From: Vibrio cyclitrophicus
GTDB taxonomy: Bacteria; Pseudomonadota; Gammaproteobacteria; Enterobacterales; Vibrionaceae
NCBI RefSeq assembly: GCF_024347435.1
Contig: NZ_AP025480.1
Coordinates: forward strand, 868,001-932,000
Reading direction: 5' to 3'
Length of the DNA: 64,000 nt
Below, in pieces: positions 56,592-64,000 of the stretch. Numbering within the stretch: the first letter of the stretch is position 1; each line of letters starts with the position of its first letter. The translations under genes were made by a program, and so were the position numbers. The notes beneath the pieces were generated by a model, which saw only the letters and a list, made by a program, of their open reading frames with translations, had not been told where the DNA came from and did not search any database.

Positions 56592-57590
56592 TTGAGTAAA
56601 TTTTCAAAAACCATATTGGCAGTGTCGGCGTTATTATTGGGTAATAGCTTGGCCATTAGCTCAGTACAAGCTGAAGAGTTGAGCTTTGAGCAATATGTAG
56701 AAAAACTAAAGCAACAAGGCCGTGAAGAAGGCATTTCCGAAGCGATCATTGAAGAAGCCTTTGATGGTGTGACGTTTAAACCAAGAGCCGTGAAAGCCGA
56801 CAAAAATCAGCCTGAGAAAAAACTGACTCTGGATGAGTACATTCCAAGAGCAGTGCCAGATTGGAAAGTGAAGCAGGCGCGAGCGCTTTATAAAGAGCAT
56901 TACCAAGCGTTAAAGCGTATTGGCGATGAGTATGGCGTTCAACCAAGGTTCATTGTCGCGTTATGGGGCGTAGAGAGTAATTTTGGTAAGTTCACGGGGA
57001 ATTACAGCGTTATCGATGCATTGACGACCATGGCTTATGAAGGACGCAGAGAAGCTTTCTTCCGTAAAGAAGCAATGGCGGCGTTGAAGATTCTTGATCA
57101 AGGCCATATTGCACCAAAAGAGATGAAAGGCTCATGGGCTGGCGCGATGGGGCAACCGCAGTTTATGCCAAGCTCATTCTTAGCTTACGCTGCTGATGGT
57201 AGTGGTGACGGTAAGAAAGATATTTGGGGTACTGAAGAGGACGTATTTGCTTCTGCGGCCAATTACCTCAGCCAATCAGGTTGGGATGAGCAATATACCT
57301 GGGGTCGTCAGGTTCACGTGCCATCAACGGTATCAATAGAGATGCAAGGTCGTGATGAGGACAAAGCGAAATATCTAGAAGAGTGGTCTGAACTTGGTAT
57401 TACGCGTTTCGATGGTCGCGCGCTACCTAAGCTAGACGAAGACATCAAAGCTTGGCTGATTATGCCTGATGATGAAACTGGTCGTTCGTACCTCATTTAC
57501 AACAACTACAATGTTCTAATGAAGTGGAATCGTTCTTACTACTTTGCGTTGGCAGTTAGCCACCTAGCAGACAGAATTAAGTTTGATTAA
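56592..57590 (+). CDS. Lytic murein transglycosylase (MltB/SLT_2 family)
   Basis: Periplasmic peptidoglycan-cleaving enzyme, 332 residues. Signal peptide of about 27 residues ends SVQA. The catalytic glutamate is probably Glu128 in ALWGVESNFGKFTGN, with GAMGQPQFMPSSF downstream. There is no lipobox, so it is soluble, not a lipoprotein like E. coli MltB. Start is TTG at 56592 behind a strong GGAGG. Confidence 0.92.
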   Translation: MSKFSKTILAVSALLLGNSLAISSVQAEELSFEQYVEKLKQQGREEGISEAIIEEAFDGVTFKPRAVKADKNQPEKKLTLDEYIPRAVPDWKVKQARALYKEHYQALKRIGDEYGVQPRFIVALWGVESNFGKFTGNYSVIDALTTMAYEGRREAFFRKEAMAALKILDQGHIAPKEMKGSWAGAMGQPQFMPSSFLAYAADGSGDGKKDIWGTEEDVFASAANYLSQSGWDEQYTWGRQVHVPSTVSIEMQGRDEDKAKYLEEWSELGITRFDGRALPKLDEDIKAWLIMPDDETGRSYLIYNNYNVLMKWNRSYYFALAVSHLADRIKFD

Positions 57591-57643
57591 TCGACCTAAG
57601 GTCGCCTTGAATAGCATTTAGCCTAGTATAGGCCGAACGAACT

Positions 57644-57667
57644 AAAGGACTCTTCGGAGTCCTTTTT
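57644..57667 (+). terminator. Terminator of the transglycosylase gene
   Basis: AAAGGACTC-TTCG-GAGTCCTTT with a stable UUCG tetraloop and T run. Confidence 0.88.
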
Positions 57668-57711
57668 GTTTTATCCGATTTTATATTTCAGAGATTTAAG
57701 AAGGTGGTCTT

Positions 57712-58656
57712 GTGCTAACAGATAGAGCTGCGCAGATGGTGATATTCCATGCGCTGATCAAGCACGAAGGTTTTACAAGTGCAGCAAAGAGCTTGAATGT
57801 ATCGGTATCCCATATAAGTAAGCAGGTTGCTTTGCTTGAAGACTCGATTGGCATCAAGTTGGTGCAAAGAACCACACGTAGCCTGACGCTGACCGAAGCT
57901 GGGGAGCTGTTCTATCAGCACTGCGAGCAATTGTTCAATACTGTCAAAGCGGCTCAAATGGATATGGACAGCCAACGAGATGATATTTCTGGAATATTGA
58001 GAGTCGGCTTGTCACAGTCATTTGGCACACTGCATATCATTCCTGCGATTGATCAGCTCAGACAACTTTATCCTCAGTTGAGAATCGAGGTCCACTTGTT
58101 CGATTACAAAGTGGATATGATTGAAGAGCGTCTGGATCTCTGGATCACCAATAATGAAGATCTACCCGAAGGTTACATTGCGCAGCGTTTGGCTGACAGC
58201 CAGTTTGTGGTGGCCGCATCACCGGATTATCTGATTAAATCAGGGACCCCACACGTGCCTTCTGACCTTATTGAGCATAACTGCCTTATCTATCGTAGCC
58301 GAGAGCGAGACTACACATCTTGGGCGTTTGATAACGGGCAAGAGAACCTTAGCGTTAAAGTAGCGGGTGATTATTCTGTGGATTTGGCTGAAGCAGTACG
58401 GGATGCGGCAGTTTCAGGGTGGGGCGTAGCTTATCTAGCCACATATTTAGTGAAGGAAGAGTTTAGAACGGGCAAGCTCATCCAAGTTTTACCGGAATGG
58501 CGAGCGAGCCAGTTGATGCCTTTCTATGCCGTATACCCTAGCCGCAAGAATATGCCGAAGAAGCTTTCCGCGGTGATTGAATTTATTAAAGACCATATCG
58601 GATCACCGACCTATTGGGATGAAAACCTTAAAACCTGCGTTGAATTACATCGCTAA
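57712..58656 (+). CDS. LysR-type transcriptional regulator
   Basis: 314-residue LTTR with N-terminal winged helix (FTSAAKSLNVSVSHISKQVALLEDSIGIKLVQRTTRS, quoted here as two adjoining halves SAAKSLNVSVSHISKQ and LEDSIGIKLVQR) and a periplasmic-binding-like effector domain. It most resembles the CrgA/AaeR-type group. Starts with GTG (57712) behind AAGGTGG. The nearest candidate target is the nucleoside transporter 205 bp downstream on the same strand, but regulation of that gene is only a guess. Confidence 0.88.
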   Translation: MLTDRAAQMVIFHALIKHEGFTSAAKSLNVSVSHISKQVALLEDSIGIKLVQRTTRSLTLTEAGELFYQHCEQLFNTVKAAQMDMDSQRDDISGILRVGLSQSFGTLHIIPAIDQLRQLYPQLRIEVHLFDYKVDMIEERLDLWITNNEDLPEGYIAQRLADSQFVVAASPDYLIKSGTPHVPSDLIEHNCLIYRSRERDYTSWAFDNGQENLSVKVAGDYSVDLAEAVRDAAVSGWGVAYLATYLVKEEFRTGKLIQVLPEWRASQLMPFYAVYPSRKNMPKKLSAVIEFIKDHIGSPTYWDENLKTCVELHR

Positions 58657-58861
58657 CTTTTTCTAAATCTATAAATATAATTTCCATATGGAAAAAGTAT
58701 GCTTTTTAATCAAAGTTATTTATTAAAATTCAATGATTTAATTAATTCCATTGCTCCGAATTGATTACCCCAACATCACGTTAACAATCGCACCTTGCCG
58801 CAAACGATTTCCTCTATACAATGCGTCGCCTTTCCTACCTACAACTTTTAGGTTGACGCAC

Positions 58862-60061
58862 ATGGCTTCCCTACTTGGAATTATCACTATTTTAGTTGCC
58901 GCTTGGTTACTATCTACGGACAGAAAAAATATCCCGCTGAGAACGGTTTCTCTAGCTTTCTTACTGCAAGTTACATTCGCGCTATTGGTACTGTATGTTC
59001 CAATGGGCAAAGAAGTATTGAATGCAGCCACAGGCGCGGTGTCTAGCTTAATCAATTATGGTCAAGAAGGGATAAACTTCCTTTTTGGTGGCCTTACCAA
59101 TAATGGATTCGTTTTTGCGATTAATGTTTTGGGCATCATTATCTTTTTCTCTGCATTGATTTCAGGTTTGTACCACATCGGCTTTATGCCAAAGGTGATC
59201 AACCTCATCGGCGGCGCTTTGCAAAAGTTCCTAGGTACAGGCCGCGCGGAGTCACTGTCTGCGACGGCAAACATCTTTGTTGGCATGATCGAAGCACCAT
59301 TGGTGGTCAAACCTTATCTAAAACACATGACAGACTCACAGCTGTTTGCGGTGATGGTATGTGGTTTGGCTTCAGTAGCTGGTGGCACGTTAGTTGGCTA
59401 TGCATCGCTTGGTGTTGATTTGAACTACCTGATCGCTGCGGCATTTATGTCAGCGCCTGCTGGTCTATTGATGGCCAAGATTTTGGTACCAGGTAACGCA
59501 GATGAGGCTCAAGAAAATATTGAGCCTGACGTTGAAATTCCACGAGCAACAAACGTCGTTGAGGCAATGGCAGATGGGGCTATGTCTGGACTTCGCATTG
59601 CTGTTGCAGTGGGCGCAACACTACTTGCCTTTATCAGTGTGATTGCAATGCTAAATGGCTTACTGGGCATGGCTGGTGACTGGTTTGGCGTAAATCTAAG
59701 CTTCGAACTTATCCTAGGTTATGTGTTCGCTCCTGTTGCATGGCTGATTGGTGTGCTATGGTCAGAGGCTGTGGTTGCAGGTTCACTGATCGGTAACAAG
59801 ATTGTCGTGAACGAGTTCGTGGCTTTCATTCAGCTAATGGACGTAAAAGATGCATTGAGCGAACACTCACAAGCGATCGTGACTTTTGCTTTATGTGGTT
59901 TTGCTAACATTTCTACCATGGCGATTCTGATCGGTGGTTTGGGCAGTTTAGTTCCAGAGCGTCGTTCTTTCATCTCACAATACGGTTTTAAAGCGATTTG
60001 TGCGGGTGTGCTTGCTAACTTAATGAGTGCAGCGATTGCTGGTGTGGTACTTTCTCTGTAG
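58862..60061 (+). CDS. NupC-type concentrative nucleoside transporter
   Basis: Inner-membrane nucleoside:cation symporter of the CNT family, 399 residues, the same length as E. coli NupC. The start MASLLGIITILVAAWLLS at 58862 matches family members; 37 open codons upstream do not. Conserved CNT segments include GMIEAPLVVKPYL (substrate-binding Glu) and NKIVVNEFVAF near residue 320. Which nucleosides it takes is not visible. Confidence 0.92.
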   Translation: MASLLGIITILVAAWLLSTDRKNIPLRTVSLAFLLQVTFALLVLYVPMGKEVLNAATGAVSSLINYGQEGINFLFGGLTNNGFVFAINVLGIIIFFSALISGLYHIGFMPKVINLIGGALQKFLGTGRAESLSATANIFVGMIEAPLVVKPYLKHMTDSQLFAVMVCGLASVAGGTLVGYASLGVDLNYLIAAAFMSAPAGLLMAKILVPGNADEAQENIEPDVEIPRATNVVEAMADGAMSGLRIAVAVGATLLAFISVIAMLNGLLGMAGDWFGVNLSFELILGYVFAPVAWLIGVLWSEAVVAGSLIGNKIVVNEFVAFIQLMDVKDALSEHSQAIVTFALCGFANISTMAILIGGLGSLVPERRSFISQYGFKAICAGVLANLMSAAIAGVVLSL

Positions 60062-60074
60062 CTAGATGATAAGT

Positions 60075-60146
60075 ACCGAATGGATGAGTCAGTCATTTTA
60101 TTTCCCCCTATAGTAAAGTGACTGATTAATCGCAATAATATTCGGT
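60075..60146 (+). other. Structured 3' UTR element after the NupC-type gene
   Basis: Nested inverted repeats: outer ACCGAAT (60075-60081) with ATTCGGT (60140-60146), inner 12-bp TCAGTCATTTTA/TAAAGTGACTGA (60089-60100 with 60114-60125, one G.U) with a C5-containing 13-nt loop. There is no T run, so it is not a terminator. It may be a 3' UTR structure or a small RNA scaffold. Confidence 0.5.
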
Positions 60147-60154
60147 TAGCACGA

Positions 60155-60195
60155 AAAAGAGAGCCTATAGTTTAATCACGTAGGCTTTCTTGTTT
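60155..60195 (+). terminator. Probable terminator before the CPA1 antiporter gene
   Basis: AGAGAGCCTA (60158-60167) pairs with TAGGCTTTCT (60181-60190, one G.U), followed by a weak TGTTT tract. Confidence 0.5.
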
Positions 60196-60246
60196 CAGCA
60201 AATAAGTTTGTATCACAGGGTGTGGTACAAATTTTTAGGGGCACAA

Positions 60247-62061
60247 ATGGATTTGTCGATTACTTCTTCTTTGGCGTTAATTGGACTTTTGTCTTTAGCT
60301 TGTCAGCTACTTGGCTGGCGTTTGCATCTTCCCGCGATTCTCCCTCTTCTTATCGTTGGCCTGTTGCTAGGTCCCGGTTTAACTATCCTTAATCCCGATG
60401 TTATTTTCGGTGATGTTCTATTTCCGCTGATTTCGTTAGGTGTTGCTATCATTCTGTTTGAAGGTGCATTAACTCTGAATTTCAAAGAAATCAGAGGCCA
60501 TGGCCGGATGGTGACTCACTTAGTGAGTTTCGGCATGTTGATTACATGGGCGTGCATCGTGATGGGGGCTTATTATTTTGTCGATTTCAGTTGGCCGTTA
60601 GCGGCACTGTTTGGGGCATTGGTGGTTGTCACTGGCCCTACGGTAATTGTACCTATGCTACGTAGTATTCAGCCCAAATCCTCTTTAGGCAGTATCTTGC
60701 GTTGGGAGGGGATTATTATTGATCCTATCGGCGCTCTATTTGCTGTTCTTGTTTATGAATACATTGTCTCTTCTGCCGATCCTACTGGGCATGTACTTTC
60801 AGCTTTGGGGCTGACTCTAGCGATTGGTTTGGGGTTAGGCAGTATTGGCGGTCACCTGATTGCTAAGATGTTACAAGGGCACTGGTTTCCGCATTATCTA
60901 CGTAACGTGGCTGTCCTGACGTTGATGTTGGCGGCGTTCTCTTTTTCTAATGACCTGAGTGAAGAGTCTGGTCTATTAACCGTGACCATTATGGGTATCT
61001 GGCTTGCTAACGTGAAAGGGTTGGATCTCGAAGATATTATTGAGTTCAAAGAAACCTTAACTGTGTTACTTATCTCAGCACTGTTTATCTTACTGGCGAG
61101 TCGACTTGATTCAGGGACTTTCCTCTCGATAGGTTGGGGGGGGATTGGCTTATTAGCGGTCGTTATGCTGGTGGCTCGTCCTCTGAGTGTGTGGATCAGC
61201 GGGATCGGCACGGATCTCAGCTCGGCAGATAAATGGTTTTTGAGTTGGATGGCGCCTCGCGGGATCGTCGCTGCCGCAGTTTCTTCTCTGTTTGCAATCA
61301 AGCTTCAAGAAAAGCAATTAATCGAAGGCGCAGACCTGTTGGTGCCAATGGTGTTTTTGGTCATCATCGGTACGGTTGTGATTCAGAGTCTCACTGCCAG
61401 TTGGTGGGCAAGGAAGTTAGGTGTGACCCAGGAGAAGGCACAAGGGGTTGTATTCTTTGGTGCGACTCACTTTACACGGCAGTTTGCCAAAGTACTGGCG
61501 ACACATAACATTAACAGTGTGCTTGCCGATACCAACTGGGAAAGCATTCGCTTGGCGCGCATGGATAACTTGAATGTCTATTTTGGTAATCCAGCTTCGA
61601 GCCACGCTGAAAATAATCTTGATTTGGATGGAATAGGGCGTGCGATGATTGTATCGCCGTATCGTCAAACCAACCCGTTAGTTAGCATGCACTATCAAGA
61701 CGAGTTTGGAGAGAATAAAGTCTTTGAGCTTGAATCCTCAGAGAATAAACATGAAAGGCATCAAGTGAACCGCGATGGAAATAGAAGTCTGTTTTCTGAA
61801 GGGGTGACGTATTCCAAATTGAATTCACTAATGGCTCAAGGCAGCCAAATTAAGAGCACAGGCTTAACAGAAGCATTTGATCTCAACGAGTTTAAGGCTC
61901 TGTACCCTAAAGCGATTCCTCTTGGGGTGATTACCGACGGTGATTTCCGCTTAGTGACACAAGGTTCTGACCTGGAAAAACTAGCATCCACCGATTGCGA
62001 GATCGTTAGCTTACTACCACCTTCTGAACAGACAGAAAAAACCGATATTCCAGATAAGTAG
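60247..62061 (+). CDS. CPA1-family sodium:proton antiporter with C-terminal nucleotide-binding-like domain
   Basis: Na+(K+)/H+ exchanger of the NhaP group, 604 residues. About 12 TM helices come first (LPAILPLLIVGLLLGPGL; ILFEGALTLNF; VVVTGPTVIVPML; APRGIVAAAVSS). From about residue 395 there is a cytoplasmic Rossmann-like TrkA-N-type domain (GVVFFGATHFTRQFAKVL). Start ATG 60247 (MDLSITSSLAL) with AGGGG upstream. The open frame begins at 60190 but that part lies over the preceding hairpin. Ion specificity is not determined. Confidence 0.88.
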   Translation: MDLSITSSLALIGLLSLACQLLGWRLHLPAILPLLIVGLLLGPGLTILNPDVIFGDVLFPLISLGVAIILFEGALTLNFKEIRGHGRMVTHLVSFGMLITWACIVMGAYYFVDFSWPLAALFGALVVVTGPTVIVPMLRSIQPKSSLGSILRWEGIIIDPIGALFAVLVYEYIVSSADPTGHVLSALGLTLAIGLGLGSIGGHLIAKMLQGHWFPHYLRNVAVLTLMLAAFSFSNDLSEESGLLTVTIMGIWLANVKGLDLEDIIEFKETLTVLLISALFILLASRLDSGTFLSIGWGGIGLLAVVMLVARPLSVWISGIGTDLSSADKWFLSWMAPRGIVAAAVSSLFAIKLQEKQLIEGADLLVPMVFLVIIGTVVIQSLTASWWARKLGVTQEKAQGVVFFGATHFTRQFAKVLATHNINSVLADTNWESIRLARMDNLNVYFGNPASSHAENNLDLDGIGRAMIVSPYRQTNPLVSMHYQDEFGENKVFELESSENKHERHQVNRDGNRSLFSEGVTYSKLNSLMAQGSQIKSTGLTEAFDLNEFKALYPKAIPLGVITDGDFRLVTQGSDLEKLASTDCEIVSLLPPSEQTEKTDIPDK

Positions 62062-62115
62062 CGAGTCGCTCTATATTAAAAGTGAGTAGCTTAGTATCAA
62101 AAGTGAAAAGCATAG

Positions 62116-62150
62116 AAAAAGCCGCAACGTTCTTCACGTTGCGGCTTTTT
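62116..62150. terminator. Bidirectional terminator antiporter / folD
   Basis: AAAAAGCCGCAACGT/ACGTTGCGGCTTTTT, 15-bp perfect stem with loop TCTTC, between convergent genes. Confidence 0.9.
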
Positions 62151-62176
62151 CATTTTATTCATACTGTCGCTGCGAG

Positions 62177-63034
62177 TTACTTTGAGTGAAATTGTTCACA
62201 AGCGATCATTGTATTCTCGATTAGGCTCGCTACTGTCATTGGACCTACACCACCCGGTACTGGTGTGATGAAGCTTGCGCTCTCTTTAGCCACATCGTAT
62301 TCAACGTCGCCAACGAGCTTGCCAGATTCCAAACGGTTGATACCAACATCGACCACAACAGCACCTTTCTTAATCCAAGCACCAGGAATGAAGTTAGGCT
62401 TACCAACGGCAACCACCACAACATCGGCTTGACGTACATGACCTTCAAGGTCTTTGGTGAAGCGGTGACATGTTGTTGTCGTACAACCTGCTAGAAGAAG
62501 CTCTAGCGTCATTGGGCGACCTACGATGTTTGATGCGCCAACCACAACCGCGTGTTTTCCACGTAAGTCGATGTTGTAACGGTCAAGCAGCGTTATGATG
62601 CCTTTAGGCGTACAAGAGCGTAACTTAGGCATACGTTGAGCCAAACGACCTACGTTGTATGGGTGGAAGCCATCAACGTCTTTTTCTGGTGTGATGCGCT
62701 CAAGAACGTGAGTAGTATCAATACCAGCAGGCAAAGGTAGTTGAACTAGAATACCGTCAATTTCCGGATCTTCGTTCAGTTGGTCTACCAATGTTAGTAG
62801 TTCATTTTCTGTCGCTGTGGCTGGCAAATCGTAAGATTTAGAAACGAAGCCAACTTCTTCACACGCTTTACGCTTACTTCCTACGTAAACCTGAGAAGCT
62901 GGGTCTTCACCCACTAAAACAACCGCTAGGCCCGGAGCGCGTAGTCCAGCTTCTGTACGAGCTTTTACACGTGCCGCTACTTCAGAGCGAACCGTTTGAG
63001 AAATTAGCTTTCCATCAATATTTTGAGCAGTCAT
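62177..63034 (-). CDS. folD: Bifunctional methylenetetrahydrofolate dehydrogenase/cyclohydrolase
   Basis: Interconverts methylene-, methenyl- and 10-formyl-THF with NADP. It has 285 residues with the catalytic-region motif [14 protein letters not shown] (Tyr and Lys near 51-57), [13 protein letters not shown], and the NADP-binding [12 protein letters not shown]. Functionally linked to PurU, also in this window, in one-carbon metabolism. Confidence 0.96.
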   Translation of the reverse strand: MTAQNIDGKLISQTVRSEVAARVKARTEAGLRAPGLAVVLVGEDPASQVYVGSKRKACEEVGFVSKSYDLPATATENELLTLVDQLNEDPEIDGILVQLPLPAGIDTTHVLERITPEKDVDGFHPYNVGRLAQRMPKLRSCTPKGIITLLDRYNIDLRGKHAVVVGASNIVGRPMTLELLLAGCTTTTCHRFTKDLEGHVRQADVVVVAVGKPNFIPGAWIKKGAVVVDVGINRLESGKLVGDVEYDVAKESASFITPVPGGVGPMTVASLIENTMIACEQFHSK

Positions 63035-63204
63035 GAATTTCCTTAGTATTGATATTCAAGTTAGTGGCTGATGTTTTTGGCGCATTATTCCAGAAAATCT
63101 TTTTGATTACCATCAAGCAAACGATTGCTTTGGTTTAATTTTCAACACTTATATGTTTGTTGCCCTTTTTTTACTCACTTAGATCAGAATGTTACATAAA
63201 GCCG

Positions 63205-63232
63205 TTGCTTTACTGATTCGAATTCGTATAAT
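63205..63232 (+). promoter_or_regulatory. Promoter of tRNA-Arg
   Basis: TTGCTT (63205-63210), 16-bp spacer, TATAAT (63227-63232). Transcription would start about 6 bp before the mature tRNA. Confidence 0.75.
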
Positions 63233-63245
63233 TCGTTCCTGTAGC

Positions 63246-63322
63246 GCGCCCTTAGCTCAGCTGGATAGAGCACCTCCCTTCTAAGGAGGTGGTCGAAGGT
63301 TCGAATCCTTCAGGGCGTGCCA
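63246..63322 (+). tRNA. tRNA-Arg (anticodon TCT)
   Basis: 77-nt cloverleaf with encoded CCA. Acceptor GCGCCCT pairs AGGGCGT (terminal G.U); D arm GCTC/GAGC; anticodon arm CCTCC-CTTCTAA-GGAGG with TCT at 63280-63282; T arm GAAGG-TTCGAAT-CCTTC. It closely resembles E. coli tRNA-Arg(UCU), reading AGA and AGG. Confidence 0.97.
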
Positions 63323-63333
63323 TTATTTAAAGA

Positions 63334-63366
63334 AACCCGATAACTCTCCGAGTTGTCGGGTTTTTT
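63334..63366 (+). terminator. Terminator of the tRNA-Arg transcript
   Basis: ACCCGATAACT/AGTTGTCGGGT stem (one G.U) with T6, starting 12 bp after the CCA, so the tRNA is a single-gene transcript. Confidence 0.85.
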
Positions 63367-63589
63367 GCATTTTACACATCATAAAACACTTCTTTTCAAG
63401 CGCTACTCATTTTTTTCTGTTATTCGTTTCATTCGGTTTATGTAATATAAAGTTAAAATTGTTCGTTTTTTGGGTTTACATCATTTGGTAATAAAGCCAC
63501 TATGAATTCACGAAGAATAGACAAGTAAAGCTATTAGCCAGTCGGTTTAAGAATCAAACCTTCTGCCAATAGCTGATTTAGAGGAAGTA

Positions 63590-64000
63590 ATGGCAGGAAA
63601 CAGTATCGGACAACATTTCCGCGTGACTACGTTCGGAGAAAGTCACGGTATCGCACTAGGATGTATCGTAGATGGGTGCCCACCAGGATTAGAAATTACC
63701 GAAGCAGACCTTCAAAGAGATTTGGACCGTCGTCGCCCTGGTACTTCTCGTTATACAACGGCTCGCCGTGAAGCGGATGAAGTGAAAATCTTATCAGGTG
63801 TATTTGAAGGCCAAACTACGGGCACTTCTATTGGTCTATTGATTGAAAATACAGACCAACGCTCTAAAGACTATTCCGAAATTAAAGACAAATTCCGTCC
63901 TGGTCATGCTGACTATACCTACCATCAAAAGTACGGTGTGCGTGATTACCGTGGCGGCGGTCGCTCTTCTGCTCGTGAAACTGCAATGCGTGTTGCGGCA
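63590..64000 (+). CDS. aroC: Chorismate synthase (N-terminal part)
   Basis: Last common enzyme of the shikimate pathway, an FMN-dependent lyase turning EPSP into chorismate. The first 137 residues are present and the gene leaves the right edge. [20 protein letters not shown] is the AroC N-terminus (signature around GESHG), followed by RRRPG and [14 protein letters not shown]. The ATG 63590 is preceded by GAGGAAG. Confidence 0.96.
   Translation, partial: MAGNSIGQHFRVTTFGESHGIALGCIVDGCPPGLEITEADLQRDLDRRRPGTSRYTTARREADEVKILSGVFEGQTTGTSIGLLIENTDQRSKDYSEIKDKFRPGHADYTYHQKYGVRDYRGGGRSSARETAMRVAA

Overview
The window looks like the primary chromosome of a Vibrio, most likely of the Splendidus clade. 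This is inferred from protein similarity and gene order, not from a database search. The supporting blocks are nagC-nagA / nagE-glnS, fur-fldA-ybfF-seqA-pgm, gltA / sdhCDAB-sucABCD, znuBC / znuA, feoABC, yoaA-tsaB-slp-fadD-rnd and minCDE-ycgL. These match enterobacterial synteny with Vibrio-specific insertions. Almost everything is housekeeping DNA on modest-GC sequence.

Layout: 1-629 is the start of a peptide/H+ symporter. 1.1-3.4 kb holds rfaH and asnB. 3.6-5.2 kb is a CPA2 antiporter. 5.3-9.7 kb is the N-acetylglucosamine regulon: repressor NagC, deacetylase NagA and divergent PTS transporter NagE, with CRP-like and NagC-like sites between nagA and nagE. A complete IS50-type insertion sequence (9750-11252) sits in the loop of the nagE terminator, before glnS. 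13.3-20.4 kb holds fur, a DUF4442 gene broken by an in-frame amber codon, fldA, DUF2788, ybfF, seqA, pgm, DUF1853 and ybgI. 20.5-31.9 kb is the TCA supercluster: gltA divergent from sdhCDAB, then sucAB and sucCD.

32-41.5 kb is the metal region: znuBC divergent from znuA over a Zur box, then an unusual 1127-residue membrane protein (periplasmic propeller, one TM helix, degenerate kinase-like part, AraC-type DNA-binding domain), then feoABC. The 655-bp gap before feoA carries a nine-copy 9-bp repeat, a candidate minus-strand sRNA with its own terminator, and a Fur-like box. 41.6-54.2 kb holds a HIT protein, argS, yecM, purU, two uncharacterised small genes, yoaA, tsaB, slp, an alpha/beta hydrolase, fadD and rnd. 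54.2-64 kb holds minEDC, ycgL, an MltB-like transglycosylase, a LysR regulator, a NupC-type transporter, a CPA1 antiporter, folD, tRNA-Arg(TCT) and the start of aroC.

The most unusual items are the propeller/AraC one-piece regulator between the zinc and iron uptake loci, the orphan sRNA candidate next to it, the IS inserted in the nagE terminator that supplies a replacement terminator, and the amber-interrupted DUF4442 gene. No CRISPR array, prophage, integron or defence island was seen.
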